Assembly (NCBI GenBank): GCA_016785225.1
Contig: JAFBJZ010000952.1
Span: 4,588,001 to 4,652,000, forward strand
Length of the DNA stretch: 64,000 nt
DNA from: Psettodes erumei
Lineage: Eukaryota > Chordata > Actinopteri > Pleuronectiformes > Psettodidae
Direction of reading: 5' to 3'
A program made the position numbers and the translations under genes. Positions 24,721-36,359 of the stretch are shown here, one piece after another (the stretch's first letter is position 1; every line of letters starts with the position of its first letter). The notes under the pieces were generated by a model. It searched no databases, was not told the origin of the DNA, and saw nothing but the letters and a program-made list of their open reading frames with translations.

Positions 24721-26008
24721 TCGCTGACTCTGCGCGCCGTCGCCAACATTCACTTTTGGGGAGCTGCAGTGTTGCTTGCACAAGGTGTGGGAGGTGTTGG
24801 GAGGTCGGGACACCCGTGGGGGCACGGGGTGCCACTCACGTGAAGTGCAAACACCTCTGCCATCATGTCAACAGCTGAGCGATTGATTTTCATTTATCTG
24901 AAATGATTTTTTATAGAACAAAAATTTGTAACCAACCCCAAACAAACAATCGGCATTCTCTAACTGAACCTTACACGCTGCTCTGGATTTGGTCTCTCAG
25001 GCAACAAACTGGTCTGCTAAGGCTTTCCCAAGCTCCTTCAAAGTTTTGGCTAAAAATTATTTATTTACTGATAAATCCCCTAGAAAAGACTGATCATCAG
25101 CCAAAGATAAAAGACAGAGATATGAGACAAGTGCATCTTCATAAAAGCTTCATCTGAGCTCACAGTAACTCAAGCACTGTAACAAAAAAGTGTCTCTTCA
25201 TTATATAAATGGGGGTCTCCCGTCTAAGGAAAAGAAAGCCCAACAGCAGATGAGTGTCATGTGTTGGTATGTACGTCTGTCTGCCTGTGTTGCTGCCAGT
25301 CACTCTGCGAGCACTAAAGATGCTGTGTGCATTTGTATGCGTCTGCGGAGAGCTGTCCTTGTGAACTTGTGTGCCGTGACTCATAAAACCCGGGACGATT
25401 CCGCACGGAAGACCGAACATGCCCGTCCACTCACGCAGGATTCAGGCCGACTTGCCGCTACCGACGACGGCTCTCGTTAACTACCGCCACACATGCACAC
25501 GCGCTCCGGAGAGATACTGAGGTCGCCGTGTCAGTGGCCCAGCGGTGAGCATTCACGTACCGGCGGGTGGGGGTGGGGGGAGTAATTGAGACGACCGGTG
25601 AAAAAGGGGAGTGAGGCTCAGACAACCATTCACGCCAGGAGCTCCTGGCTGGCGTCCAATTATTCCCAGCAGCCCCTGCTACCTCCTGCACCCCAATTAC
25701 AGTCGGCAAAGCTCGGCTGGTCGGAGAACCTGTCACCCTCCGCAACCGCCTCCCCCCTCCGCTCCCCACGACACAACTGATGGCAAAAAACAGCAAAGAC
25801 AATGTGTGATGTCCTCTGGTGCCTTAATGTATTTGAGTGTGTGTGTGTGATAGAGATAGAGATGTTCTGAACAAAACTAAGAGACTAGATGATGCAGAAT
25901 TCTGCGCATTGCACAGAAAGATGTGTAAACGTAGAAGCCGTGCGACAGGACTTGGCTCGAGTGTTTGCGCGTGGCACCGCGCCTTTCCCCCCCTCCCTCA
26001 AATCACAG
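24721..26008. other. noncoding stretch
   Basis: CpG is raised in 25380-25600. A G-rich patch ggcgggtgggggtgggggg lies at about 25562-25580. Overlapping open frames at 25458-25850 on both strands show no domains. No recognised gene. Confidence 0.5.
25837..25849 (+). repeat. short (GT)n run
   Basis: About six GT units followed by gatagagatagag. Confidence 0.9.
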
Positions 26009-26113
26009 AGAATGACTTTCTCTCACGGCTACTTTGAAGATGAGGGTTTTAAAGTACAAAACGATGGTTTAAAATGTGCGACGCCTCCTCCGTCTTCCGT
26101 CAGCGGATACACG
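26009..26113 (+). other. possible 105-nt coding exon, phase 0-0 (unrecognised)
   Basis: A strong pyrimidine-rich acceptor (about 25981-26008, C-rich tract then tcacag) precedes 105 bases that are open in one frame, and a consensus donor gtgagt (26114-26119) follows. Acceptor and donor both fall on codon boundaries, so the exon would carry exactly 35 codons and preserve frame if skipped. The peptide starts RMTFSHGYFEDEGF, has an acidic/aromatic first half and a PPPSSVSG end. I recognise no domain. A methionine is the second codon. No partner exon has been identified, so it could be a lncRNA exon or chance. Confidence 0.25.
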
Positions 26114-26587
26114 GTGAGTTTTATTTATAGCGCCATACAGTATCTTTATTTTATTGCTTCATTTGTTACGAAGAGACGAGCCGAGAGCGCCCGTTGAAAG
26201 TGCTGATTGCGGGGCTTTGGCTTGACACCGTGTCTCGTTGATATTTACGTCTTCCTTTGAAGGTCTCCAGACTTGCCTTTTTTTAAGGGATTGTCAGAGC
26301 TGGAAATGATCAGTGTTTTCAGTGATTTACAGAGGCACGCAGGCGGACTGAAAAAGGCAGGAGACAAGTTCAAATGCACTTTGCATGTAAACAAGTATCA
26401 TGGTTGTATTTTTGTACACCTCTCTGCTGCATTTGTGTGTCAAAATCTGTTTTCCACATCCCTGAGCTGTTCAAAAATAGTACATTGTGTGATTATTACC
26501 AAAGATATGTGTCATTTTGGGTTCCCAACGTCTTTATAACTTGCTTTATAACTAACTCATCTGTCATCACTGAACTCCGGAGCATTA

Positions 26588-26631
26588 AAAAAAAAATAAA
26601 AATAATAATATATATATATATATATATATAA
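26588..26631 (+). repeat. A-rich run passing into (AT)n
   Basis: Ten A, then aataataat, then about twelve AT units (26608-26631). It may mark the tail of an older retroelement, but none is visible upstream. Confidence 0.9.
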
Positions 26632-26699
26632 ACCATTCACATCCACAACTTTTAGATTATCAAAAATTTTTTTTTTAAACTGGTCTTTGTTATCTTTTT

Positions 26700-27170
26700 T
26701 CTCACAGTGTCAGAGGATTTTACGGAGTAAGTTACGGAGCAGTTACGGAGCAACATCATCATTCGTTTCTACTCATGTGTCTGGCCACCTGATTAAATCC
26801 AAGTCCAATATTCCCTCGATTTTAGCTCCATTTTGATCCGTACCAACTCCTGAGAGAAATATCTGGCTCTTTAGCTCAGCTAAACGCTTCACCACGGTCG
26901 CCAGCCCGGTCCCTCGACTTCGTCTTTCCTTTCTACAGTTTGGTGCAGGGCAGGTAGTGATCAGTGTGGGGTTTTAGAGTCCTTTCAGCGACAACAGCCG
27001 CCTGCTGCGGCCCAAAACGACACCATTAGAGCGAGCAGAACGAGTAGAGCTGCGGAGCAGACAGCGAAACAATGAGCTGAAGTGATAACACTCCGATGCT
27101 TCATGAAACTGAGGGGAGCTGCCGCTTCCACCCGTAAATCCATGGACGATGATCACTACGAGGGACCCTT
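26700..27170 (+). mobile_element. long copy of a percomorph interspersed repeat
   Basis: Many words match a high-copy percomorph repeat that I recognise: ctgagagaaatatctggctc, ggtgcagggcaggtag, tggggttttagag, cagcgacaacagcc and acagcgaaacaatgagctg. An 11-bp tandem duplication (agttacggagc, 26730-26751) lies near the left end. There is no open transposase, so it is non-autonomous. The boundaries are approximate. The segment at 16300-16410 belongs to the same family. Confidence 0.75.
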
Positions 27171-27633
27171 TTCACATTGTCACACTCTTTTCACTGGTTC
27201 AGGCAAAGCTAACGCAGAGCTGCAACATTGAAGGGGCCTCATTAGTCATTAAAAGTTTAGCTTCAGCAGGTTATTGTTCAGTTAGTCTGATAACCGACAG
27301 CTCCTTAAACTTACCTACATTTGACCAAAGCGTGTGTTTTGGTGGCACCTGCTCTGCACCAAACTTGTTTGAAACTTCCTGACCAACGGCGGGGACAAGG
27401 AAGGAGACATCAGCTCCCTCTTTATGTCCTCCCTCCTCTCCGGGGTCTCAAAAGGTTTAATGGCTTGATGAGGCTGCTAAATATTTGATGAAGCTTGAAT
27501 AACTCAGACCTACATTGCCTGCTGTACTTGCTACGCCGACCATATAGACGGATAATAATGTGGCTGGAGCGAGCCGGGAGGACCAATAATATGCATTACG
27601 TTATGTAAGTTTAATTACTCCAGACATTTCAGC

Positions 27634-27837
27634 CCCTCTTCACTGGCCATCCCATCCCTGTTGGATATGAAAAGAAGGGCCTTGTCCTACTGGGCCCCCT
27701 TCTTCTGGAGCAACTGCCCCCGCCCCAACATCAGACCATCTTACTCCGGCGACGCCTTCAAATCCAAACATAAATCTCATCTTCACACCTTAACTGTCAG
27801 CCTGTACCTTGTCCTTTCATTATTTCAGGCTTTGTAG
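27634..27837 (+). mobile_element. LINE reverse-transcriptase C-terminal fragment (relic)
   Basis: One frame is open for 68 codons including a TAG stop at 27835-27837. It reads ALSYWAPFFWSNCP followed by NIRPSYSG, DAFKSKHKSHLHTL. This fits the pattern seen at the end of many fish non-LTR retrotransposon ORF2 proteins (aromatic-W-N-x-L-P, then IR, then FKS.LK.HL). The rest of the reverse transcriptase is missing, so it is a 5'-truncated dead copy. The key W-S-N-C-P differs from the usual W-N-S-L-P. The clade (L2, Rex or similar) cannot be set from this piece. Confidence 0.5.
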
Positions 27838-29589
27838 CTGTAACCACTCCACCACAGGCGTGTCGGTCTCGGTCAGAGTGAATCACTTATACCTACAGTA
27901 CAGTCCATGTTGTCCTGCTGACAAGATTACTGTAATCTTTCTGAAAAGCACTGCATCACTCTTAACTCTGTTTGTTTGCTCCCTCAAGCACATGAGTGTC
28001 CACACAGTGCGCCTCTCTCTCTCTAGTAGTTTTGTGTTGTCTCTCTCTCTGTTCCTCCCTGCAGATGCCTTTGCCTCAGGAGCTGCGGAGTCAGGACACG
28101 CCATCGCAAGCCTCCTGCTGCCCCCATGATCCTGCTCACCCACTGCCACAAATGATCATTATTAGCCTTATTATTGTTAATATGATAACTATTATGATTA
28201 CCTTGCGTCTGGGTGTGGAACTCGCATTGTGCCATGTTTCCTCCTCGCTCTCTCAGGCCTCTCCCCTTCGCTCTCTCTTCGTTTTCGTCATCACTGTCGC
28301 CAAATGCATGCGCGTGCTGGGGAATTGTTAGGCGTCTGTAAATAATATTATGAAGGGTTTTCGTTCTGTTATGATTTGCCACTATATACATAAAACTGAC
28401 TTGGCAAGTGGGCGGCCTGCTGGAGAGTGATGCATTTAGCAGTTTTAGATTGAGATTTTCCCTTCAGGAGTCGACGGAAACTGAAAACCAGAGTAAAAAG
28501 AAAAGCGATATTGGACTAAGAGTACCTCCCTGAGGTGGAAACAAGCATGAATACAAATTAATGTTACTCTGTGTCTACAGGGGTTTCAACAGACAATTGT
28601 AAACATGTCAGTGATATCCGGTTTATTAGGTGATAACATTTCAGACGTTTCAGCTTGTTCCACAGCCCCCAAGACGTGAAAAGAAAAAAATCCAACTCAA
28701 AACATTGCAGCTTCAACTGTACTGCAGTGCACCATCCTGCAGACATACGGGTTATTAATGAGAACAATAAAAGTGGAGAGGACTATGACTCATGCTCAAA
28801 GTATGACATGTACACCCACGCTGCGAAAGAAAACCGATACTCTTCATTGATCAGATTGACATGTAAATCAGGCCAGATGCAAATTGCTCTAAACATACAG
28901 CTGGGAATTCTGAGGGCAATGGAACAGCGAGAGAACCACATCAACCTTTCACATGTTTAATTATGTCATTAGCATTTACAACTTCACAGGAGATTCTTTA
29001 TTGCTTTGCTGTTCTTCTTTGCACACAAGCTTTATTGTTATATTACCTCACCCCCTTCCCTGACTTCTATTTCCTTCTATTGAACAAGATCTTTCAGTCA
29101 TGGCCCGAGGAGTCTTTGGAGATTGCCATCTTCATCAAATGAATCTGATCGTTTCTTGTGCATTGTTGTATGATTGTGCGGTTGCGTGCCTTCTTTTTTT
29201 ATCTTCCCCACCGTGGGTTTCATTTGTCCTTCGGGACTCATAACCAATTCCAACATTTTGATTGATGCATTCATTTCCCAGTTTCCGCTCGCCCCTGAAG
29301 CGACACTCGCTCTGCTTTTATACGTATGCCATCAGCACAAAGCGTGGCATTTGTGCGTCAGACAGATATTATTCAAAACAGGTTGTATTGTAAACGTAAT
29401 GACTCCCATCTGGAATGAAGTAGCTTGGCCTCAATTTTGGCGAGTGAGAGTTTTATGAGGTTCTGATTCTGGTCATTGCTTTTGAGTAGGGTTTTTACAG
29501 CAGTGGTCAAACTGTGTGCTGAACTCAAACACTACAGTGTTATTAGCTGTCCAAATACCGCTTTTGGGCACTTCTGAATTCCTTGCCTC
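27838..29589. other. noncoding stretch
   Basis: Overlapping open frames on both strands at 27800-28390 look like mutual shadows without domains. A perfect POU octamer ATGCAAAT lies at 28877-28884. The block 29140-29460 is repeat-free and enhancer-like in texture. No recognised gene. Confidence 0.5.
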
Positions 29590-29610
29590 TGTGTGTGTGT
29601 GTGTGTGTGT
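29590..29610 (+). repeat. (TG)10 microsatellite
   Basis: An uninterrupted TG run followed by atgtgcggct. Confidence 0.95.
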
Positions 29611-31270
29611 ATGTGCGGCTGCAGATGGAAATGTTTCGGATTTCACGCATGAGGCTTCAAATGTGAACAGCACTTATGGTTTTGCAGCTCAGGCACCGTG
29701 GACAGTGCCACTGCCTCCCAACTTGTTCAGCACTTTGGACAGCGACATTAGCTCTGCACATAAAGCACCGAGCCTCAGCTGGCCCGTCAGCTCCTGAGCG
29801 CCAAGGACTTTGGATAAGTTGGGAGTTCCATCACCTTTTGACCACACTGAGAATCTCAGCGTATCAGCCCTTAGCTGGATCCTTAGCTTGTCCTAATGTG
29901 GCACAAACAGCGACGTCCAGCTCAGAGGCGTTCAATTGTTATCCCCTGGAAATGTTGAGGTGTGTTTGTTTTGAATATGAGAGAAGGGAAAGGCCCCTAA
30001 AAACTGCATTTGCATTGTGCAAGTGATATTTTATAATGGTGGTTTAAAGCAACCCTGGGCTTGTCTTTGAATCGTCGTTAGGCCCGTTAAGTTAGAAATT
30101 CAGTAGTGTTACTTTTAACCGAGAAACGCGGCTGGACTGCACCCCTTCTTTTCAACAGTGAGAGCAAATCATCTGTTGTTGTGACTCGTCCGGACTGCTG
30201 TACTGTGCCTGTTAAAGCCTGGACGCTGCTGCAGCAGTAATATCAGCTACATGATTGTGAAGCTTCCATAGTGCTCCCGTATTACCTTGGTGCTGACTCC
30301 ACTACACATTTAAGCAAGGTTGTTCCAGAAGGAGGGTAGACACAGTGAAGGTTCTTCATTATATCAAATGACGCGTTATGAAATTTGTCAGTGTTTTCTA
30401 CAATAATACAGACTGGCCAAAGAAAAGAAAGAAAGAAATGCAGGTATTGTCTGCAGGTATCGTGTTCAGGCTGTTTACTGTCCCACCAGTGAGCGGGTGA
30501 GGCCGGGCACATGTAGCCTGAGAGACGAATGCGAGGGCAGAGCTTCCCGTTGAAACAACACACTGGAATTAACTGCAACTGCTGCCACGGAGAATGAGGA
30601 AAACACAGCATTCGTGCAAGGTGCTGTAAAATGGGATGTGCTAGATGATGTCTGGAGTCACGTGACAATATCACGCTATTTAAGTAATTCATTAGTGACA
30701 CTGATGCGTGATGATTTTCATGATGCAGGTAAAAGTTTGCCCGAAGCAGAACCCAGGAAGAACCTTTGCATGACCGATGTCCCCACCTTCATTTTAGTGG
30801 TTTTAGTACTGGGACACACGGCACCATCAACATCTACAGCATGCAACGTTAAAATATTTCCTGGGCGGCGTTAGCATGTACCGGTGCAGGTCACAAAGTT
30901 ATATCTACAAATCGGGCCGTAGCTGTGGCTCTTTCTGAAAACGTCACCGCAGTGTCTGTTGTTTTGGGTCTTTGCAGACCCAGCATCCCTGCTAGACGTC
31001 CCAGCAGGAGCCTAAGTGCCTAGTTTGCCAACTGGCATGTTTCTGCTCACAGCCTGGATGGCAGCCTAATTATGCATCTTAGGCTCTTTGTTTTTGTCAG
31101 AGTCACTAAGTAAATTCTCCTCTCAGCTCCCATTTTCATTTGCTTTCCGCTGATCGAGGCTGACTGGCCAACTGGCAAGAGCCCGGCTTCATTGGTCTGA
31201 TGGGCATATGCATATAGATGATGTTTTCTTTCCACCCACAAAGTGACCTTTCCAACATGTATACAGGAAA
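29611..31270. other. noncoding stretch
   Basis: The minus-strand frame 30282-30701 (139 codons) has no recognisable domain. A short gaaa run lies near 30424-30438. Nothing else recognised. Confidence 0.5.
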
Positions 31271-31283
31271 CAGAGGGCGCAGC
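31271..31283 (+). promoter_or_regulatory. CTCF-core-like site
   Basis: CAGAGGGCGCAGC matches the AGRGGGCGC heart of the CTCF motif. It is a motif match only. Confidence 0.2.
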
Positions 31284-31425
31284 TTGAGCTGTGCATTAAA
31301 CGCTGGCTTTGTTTTGGGTTTTTTTATAGCACAGAAACACTGAGATGAAAGATCAGTCTGGCGCTCTTTTGATGTCGGTCCCTGTTCAGAAACTCTGCTT
31401 TTCCAAACTTTTTAAAAAGCGACTT

Positions 31426-31442
31426 TCTCTCTCTCTCTCTCT
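31426..31442 (+). repeat. (CT)n run
   Basis: About eight CT units after gactttct. Confidence 0.95.
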
Positions 31443-31714
31443 GCTGCGTCACTTCTGACAGTTTCACCGGTTTACTCCTAATATCAGGAGCATTATTGCG
31501 GGGGGCTCCGCTGTGTCATTGAGGCTGCTTGTGTCCTGTAAAGCTGAGGCTTGTTTACTGTGACCTTTTCCTGCGCCCCAGTGTTATCCATCTTCACACG
31601 TTAATGTGTTGCAGTTGTTGGTGTCGCCGAAGGTCATTTTTCCACAATAGATGAGGTGAATTCAGGCGTCGGGAGCAGTCGCATCTGCCTCTGGCTGCCG
31701 GTTTGATTCCGAAA

Positions 31715-32040
31715 GACAAAAGTATTCAGGTCCTTAATTTATTTCTTGGTAGAAACCCCTTTGAGCAAAGCTTCCTGTCATCTTGGGAGAGTCTCTGTGA
31801 GCTTTGCTCACCAGGATTTGAGCAGTTTATCTCATTCTTCCCAGCAGATCCTCTAAAGATTGGAGAGGAAGTGTCTGTGAACTCCCGTCATCAGGTCTCC
31901 CCACAGACGTTCTGAGGGGTTTACACCTGGGCTTTGGCTGGTTCCACTAAAGGACAGTCAGAGAATTGTCCTAAAGCCACTGCAGTGCTGTCTCGGCCGC
32001 GGGTCGCCGTCAGTCCGAAGGTTGAACCGTCACTCCAGTG
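31715..32040 (-). mobile_element. Tc1/mariner transposase relic (C-terminal part, inverted)
   Basis: On the plus strand this reads as the antisense of a fish Tc1-like transposase gene. It starts at an aagtattcagg end-like word, runs through attcttcccagcagatcctc, atcaggtctccccacaga and cctgggctttggctgg, and reaches ggacagtcagagaattgtcc and aaagccact. In the sense (minus) direction this covers the C-terminal part of the DDE transposase. The N-terminal DNA-binding half is absent. The ggtcgttgtcc segment encoding the central D region appears deleted or scrambled near 31990-32020. Frameshifts and indels mean it is inactive. No second inverted end is seen. Confidence 0.85.
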
Positions 32041-34550
32041 CCAGATTGTCAGATTGTATTGTGTTATTGTGTATTTTCTTTTCTGTGCGGCTGCACTCGA
32101 CCTTCCTCAGACTGGGGACTCTACCGAATTTATTTCACAATAAAGATGATTTGATATAATATTGTGTAATATGGGGCGGGGTCCCACTTTAAGCCACATC
32201 TGAAGCACAAAGCTGGACGTTGTGGAGATATCACGGATCAACAACCTGATAGCAGCCACGACCAAAACTACAAACTGATGACTTTTCCTTTAAAAGCTTC
32301 TCACACTGTGTTAGTTTAAGCCTCTGTGGGTGAGATGGGACCTGACACTGAGTATGTGCTCAAAGGGAAAGATGATTGGCGAGCGTTTACCTGAACAGAC
32401 CGGGTGGCAAAACTGGGACTCTGCAAAAGTAAGGTGAGGTGAAACTCCAGCTTTGGAGTTTAGAGTGACATTGTGGCTCAGGGCAATGCATCAAACTGTG
32501 AGGCAGCAGTTCTTCACTATTAGCCAAAGGTAAAGGTCAAGATCCGACAGCCAGGCAATCTATTTTTGCAAATACCAAGTCATAATAAGCTTCTATTTTC
32601 CACCGCTTTGCTTAATACAACTGGGCCAACTGTGTCATTATCAAATTTACAGAGTACCTTCAAGTACACTTGGGAGCCGGTCAGAAGCGTGGCCGTTATG
32701 TACAGTAATATACGTCCTCAGTTATACTGTGGGCCAATTCTGCAGCCAAACCTGAACGTGTGAAGTTAATGACAAAGCCAAGGGACTGGAAACTAAAGAG
32801 CAGTATCTCTGGAGGTCCCTTCAGCGTCCACTCAGCCTTCTGTGTCCCTGTTAGAGGATGAGAGTGCACAAGGCGCAACGGGGCAAATTCCCTACTTTCC
32901 TAAAAAAACTGAGCAGGAAGACAGTCCTGGTCCAGTCAGCTGGAGTGTTTGCAGGTGCGTTTCCTTCTTCGTTTGCGCCGCCACTGCCACTGTGACAGCT
33001 CAGATAAGAACAAATCACGAGACGGCAGGTGGCACAGCAGATGAATAAAATGCGACACATCTGGTGAAGTGACAGCATCTTCTCTCTAAGATTTAAAAGA
33101 AACATTATTCTCGAGCTTTTCCTGTAATATTTCAACATTTTTTCCCCAAAGAGTGACAGCTGCACAAGCTGCAAAAATTATTCCCACATCCTGACTAGTG
33201 AATTTGGCCCATTTGCACAAATGAGTCCCAAAGTTCTGAATTAGTTAGTAATTGTGAGCAGTCTCGTGGGACAAGTGCAGGCTGAGTCCACGCTCACCTA
33301 ATTTTAGCCGGAAAGGATAAGGGAGTATGTGTGACGGCTGGATGTTTTATTTAGTCCTCTAAACCGCTCGTCTACATTTTCAGCCAATTTCCTCCTCCAT
33401 AAATTACATAAAGGTTTAATGCTGTTTCAAAGCCCTCTTAACACTGGCACGTTGTGCAGGGCCGAGTGATAGCTTCACGGGAAATCTATAAAAAAGTTCA
33501 TTTTAAAACAGCTCTTCCTGTTTGTTCGTGTCGGTGTAAAATCTCATCTGTCAGTCTTCCCTGTGTTACTGTGAACGGTTACTGTACACTGCACGTGACA
33601 CTGCCACTTAAGAGTCAGGGCTCCTTCCTGACCAGTCATGCAGGCTTTTTTTTTAACATCATTCTTTCATTCACTAAATGAGCATGTCCTCAGTAAGAAA
33701 CTTTAAAGGTGCCAGTGTCCTGTCACTGCCACAGGTGGCAAATGTATCAAACGTTACGTAGTCCCGCTCTAACTCTAGACTGGAATAAAAGCTAAATTAG
33801 GTCTGGCACAGTTGGGGAATCGGCAGTAGGTCAGCATTTGAAAGGCAATTTCATTCAAATGCAGAAAGATAAGCAGAGCCCAGGCGGAAGGTTAAATCCC
33901 AAGAAATGAATCTGAATCATGAACGAGCGACAACATCCAACAGGGGAGAAATAAAGTTTCAAAAGAGTTGAATGGAGTTGTGAAAGTTGGATAAAGATTA
34001 CAAAGAGATGAGCTATGGCTCTGGAAGTAATGGCAAGCTGTGATCATCTATATCAAGTGGAAACCCCTTGGTAAAATGATTTAACCAAAAAAGGGAAAGG
34101 TATCATCAGCGCAGACAGCTCACTGCATTATATGAAGCAATCCACCGCTTACTTGTAAAAGTCTCAGTCGAACCAGACAAATGGAAACGAGGAGGCCGGA
34201 GCCCGCTCTGTACTGAGCACAAAAACAACCGAATGAGCTCTTCTTAGCTAAAATACTTCATAATGACACAGGCACTTGACAGCATGCAAACCAGCAGGAA
34301 ATGAAGCTCGAGGGAACGCCGGGACACGGCACTCATTGACACACACTCAAGCGGTGGACTAATGCTTATTTAGTCGCCAGCACGCTGGCTTTTTGTCCCA
34401 GCCTCGCCGCCACGTGCTCGGTGGGAAAGAACGCCCGGCGTTGGTGCCGACACCTGTGCCGGTGTGAGACGAGTTCTCCCCTTCCTCAACATTAGCCCGC
34501 CTCCTCTTTGATCACGGGCTCTGATAGAGCCGCAGCAGGCAGCCGCCATG
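32041..34550. other. noncoding stretch
   Basis: An AATAAA word at 32139-32144 follows a T-rich stretch and precedes gatgatttgatataat, resembling the 3' end of a retroelement or transcript, but no exon is attached. Remaining frames are small and unrecognised. The segment 33840-34260 is repeat-free with no open frame. Confidence 0.5.
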
Positions 34551-34582
34551 TTTTCTTTTCTTTTTCTTTTTTTTTTTTTTTT
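34551..34582 (+). repeat. T-rich low-complexity tract
   Basis: A tttcttttc-type tract ending in about 15 T. Confidence 0.95.
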
Positions 34583-36176
34583 ACAAACAAATGAGTCATA
34601 CAGCTCGGTCTCTCGTCACCAGAGCCTTGCCTTGAGGCTGAATCCTGAAGTAACAACAACAGGGAAGGGGGTGTTTTTTCTCTCACACGGTGATTCAAGC
34701 ATATGCTGTCACGTGAGTCATATGTGCATTCACAACAACTCTGGCAGCAGATAAAAGTTTCTCTTCACCATTCAAAATATGAGAGCGGGGACTTCAAGTG
34801 GGACAATCAGATCGCGCGGCTTCTGCCGGCATCTCTTCACGACACGACAAGACTCCGAGCGAGGGGCAAACCAGTCGAGCTGCACTGATGTTTGGAAACT
34901 CTCTTGGCTCATTTTTATTTTCTTGTTTTACAGCCTGTCTGACAACTTATTTTCTGGCTTTTGTTCTGAACGCAGCGATTTATCATTTTGGCTTCCTCAT
35001 CCTCACTGCAACTTGTAAATTGTCCTACACGTGTTACTATTACTATTATGCCATTACAACTAAAAGAACTACTGCTGCCACAGCTACAGCTAGTCCACCA
35101 TAATGTCTGTTTCCCATAGCTACTTCTATTTTAAGATTAAGGTCCGACTGACTTTTTGCTCAGGATGGTGCAATCCCAAAAGGATCTGTCCAGAGAATTC
35201 TCCAAAAGATTAACATGCCACAGCCGTCCTCACCTCCACCTCCTTCTGGGGTGCAAATCCAACCCAAAGTCCTGAATATTCAGAGTGCGCGGCAGTGGAA
35301 CATTTTGTCTTGAGGATTGCTGTCAGGAGTCACATCTGAAGATGACAGCACTGCTGGTCTTATTCCTTCTTTCTTCTCTCTCTCTTTCCTTCTCTTGTTT
35401 TTTTTCATTATCCCTTCTCTCTCTTCTCCATTACCCACCCTCATCCTCTCCACGTCTTCCACCGACACCCCCACCCCCCACCCCCCCGCTGACCCTCAAA
35501 GACAGAGCGCCCCGCTCTGTCGGTCTGCCATTGTCTTTCTACCAGCACAAGAATACCAATGGCTGGAAGCTCAAAGCAATCAATCCCATCAAGGTAGATC
35601 CACTGTGTGCCTGACATCAGCCTCCCTGATTATTGTCTCCCAACGCAAGCCGATCGATAGTGACCACAAACTCGTCTCCGCGCCACAAAAACCCCCGGTT
35701 TTCCAAGCACTCCCAGCCTCATCGGTGGGGGCACGGAACCGCAGTCATGTAGCGACCTGAACTGTTGCTGGAGAATGATTCTGACACAGTGATTTTGTCA
35801 GAGTTGTTCAAAAGGCGGATAATCTGTATTGTACTGAAGAAAACAACTTGACAGCCTTTAACGATCTTTGCAGGGCAAAAGAAAAATTGCTTTGGAATTG
35901 CGAACTTCCTTGGCAGACGTGTAAAGTTGGCAGCGCATGCAACAAACAGGGGTATGAAGATTATGCCGGTGCTCTGTGAGCTGGGTTGCCGAGGGTGACG
36001 TCACGCCACTGAATAGTGGTCAAGATGTTCCACTGAAGCGCAGTAACATGAAATGCTCGGTTTCAAAGCAGCCGCTCAACGGCCACGTTTCATGTTGCTT
36101 GAAAACAGCAGGATCAGCTCCGAGGATCTCTGATGTTTCCATTCTGGCGCACGGCCATCGATGCTCCTCTTTACAG
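34583..36176. other. noncoding stretch around the polypyrimidine tract
   Basis: Open frames at 34779-35103 and 35976-36281 carry no recognisable domain. The T-rich tract lies to the left and the polypyrimidine tract at 35359-35489. No gene. Confidence 0.45.
35359..35489 (+). repeat. 131-bp polypyrimidine tract
   Basis: Almost continuous C/T sequence with few purines, ending in CCCCCACCCCCCACCCCCCC-type repeats. Overlapping frames here (35285-35760) are open only because the tract lacks stop codons, and encode S/L/P-rich low-complexity peptide. Confidence 0.9.
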
Positions 36177-36359
36177 ATGAGATGGACATTAATGTCTGCT
36201 CGGAGGACCCGGAGGGAGAAGGAGAAGAACCGCTGCCGACATGCGCCGCCTCACTCTGTCGTGAGCGCATCGGGCGCCTGAAGCAGGCATGGAGGTGTTT
36301 CTTAGCAGAACCGCCGCCCGGAGTTCCCCGCGCTGCGGACGCTCACACATTCACTTCAG
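36177..36359 (+). other. possible 183-nt coding exon, phase 1-1 (unrecognised)
   Basis: The acceptor ctcctctttacag (36164-36176) precedes 183 bases open in one frame. The donor is CAG/gtgcga (36357-36365), which is acceptable but not ideal. The peptide starts EMDINVCSEDPEGEGEEPLP, an acidic segment, followed by RERIGRLKQAWRCFL and a proline-rich end. Length and phase would preserve frame if skipped. The frame also stays open on both sides, and I recognise no family, so a chance GC-rich open frame is a real alternative. Confidence 0.18.

Noticed and set aside
33695..33740. Start resembling a TTTAAAGGTGCAGTG-type fish MITE end
   Set aside because: Only about 14 bases fit and the following sequence diverges at once.
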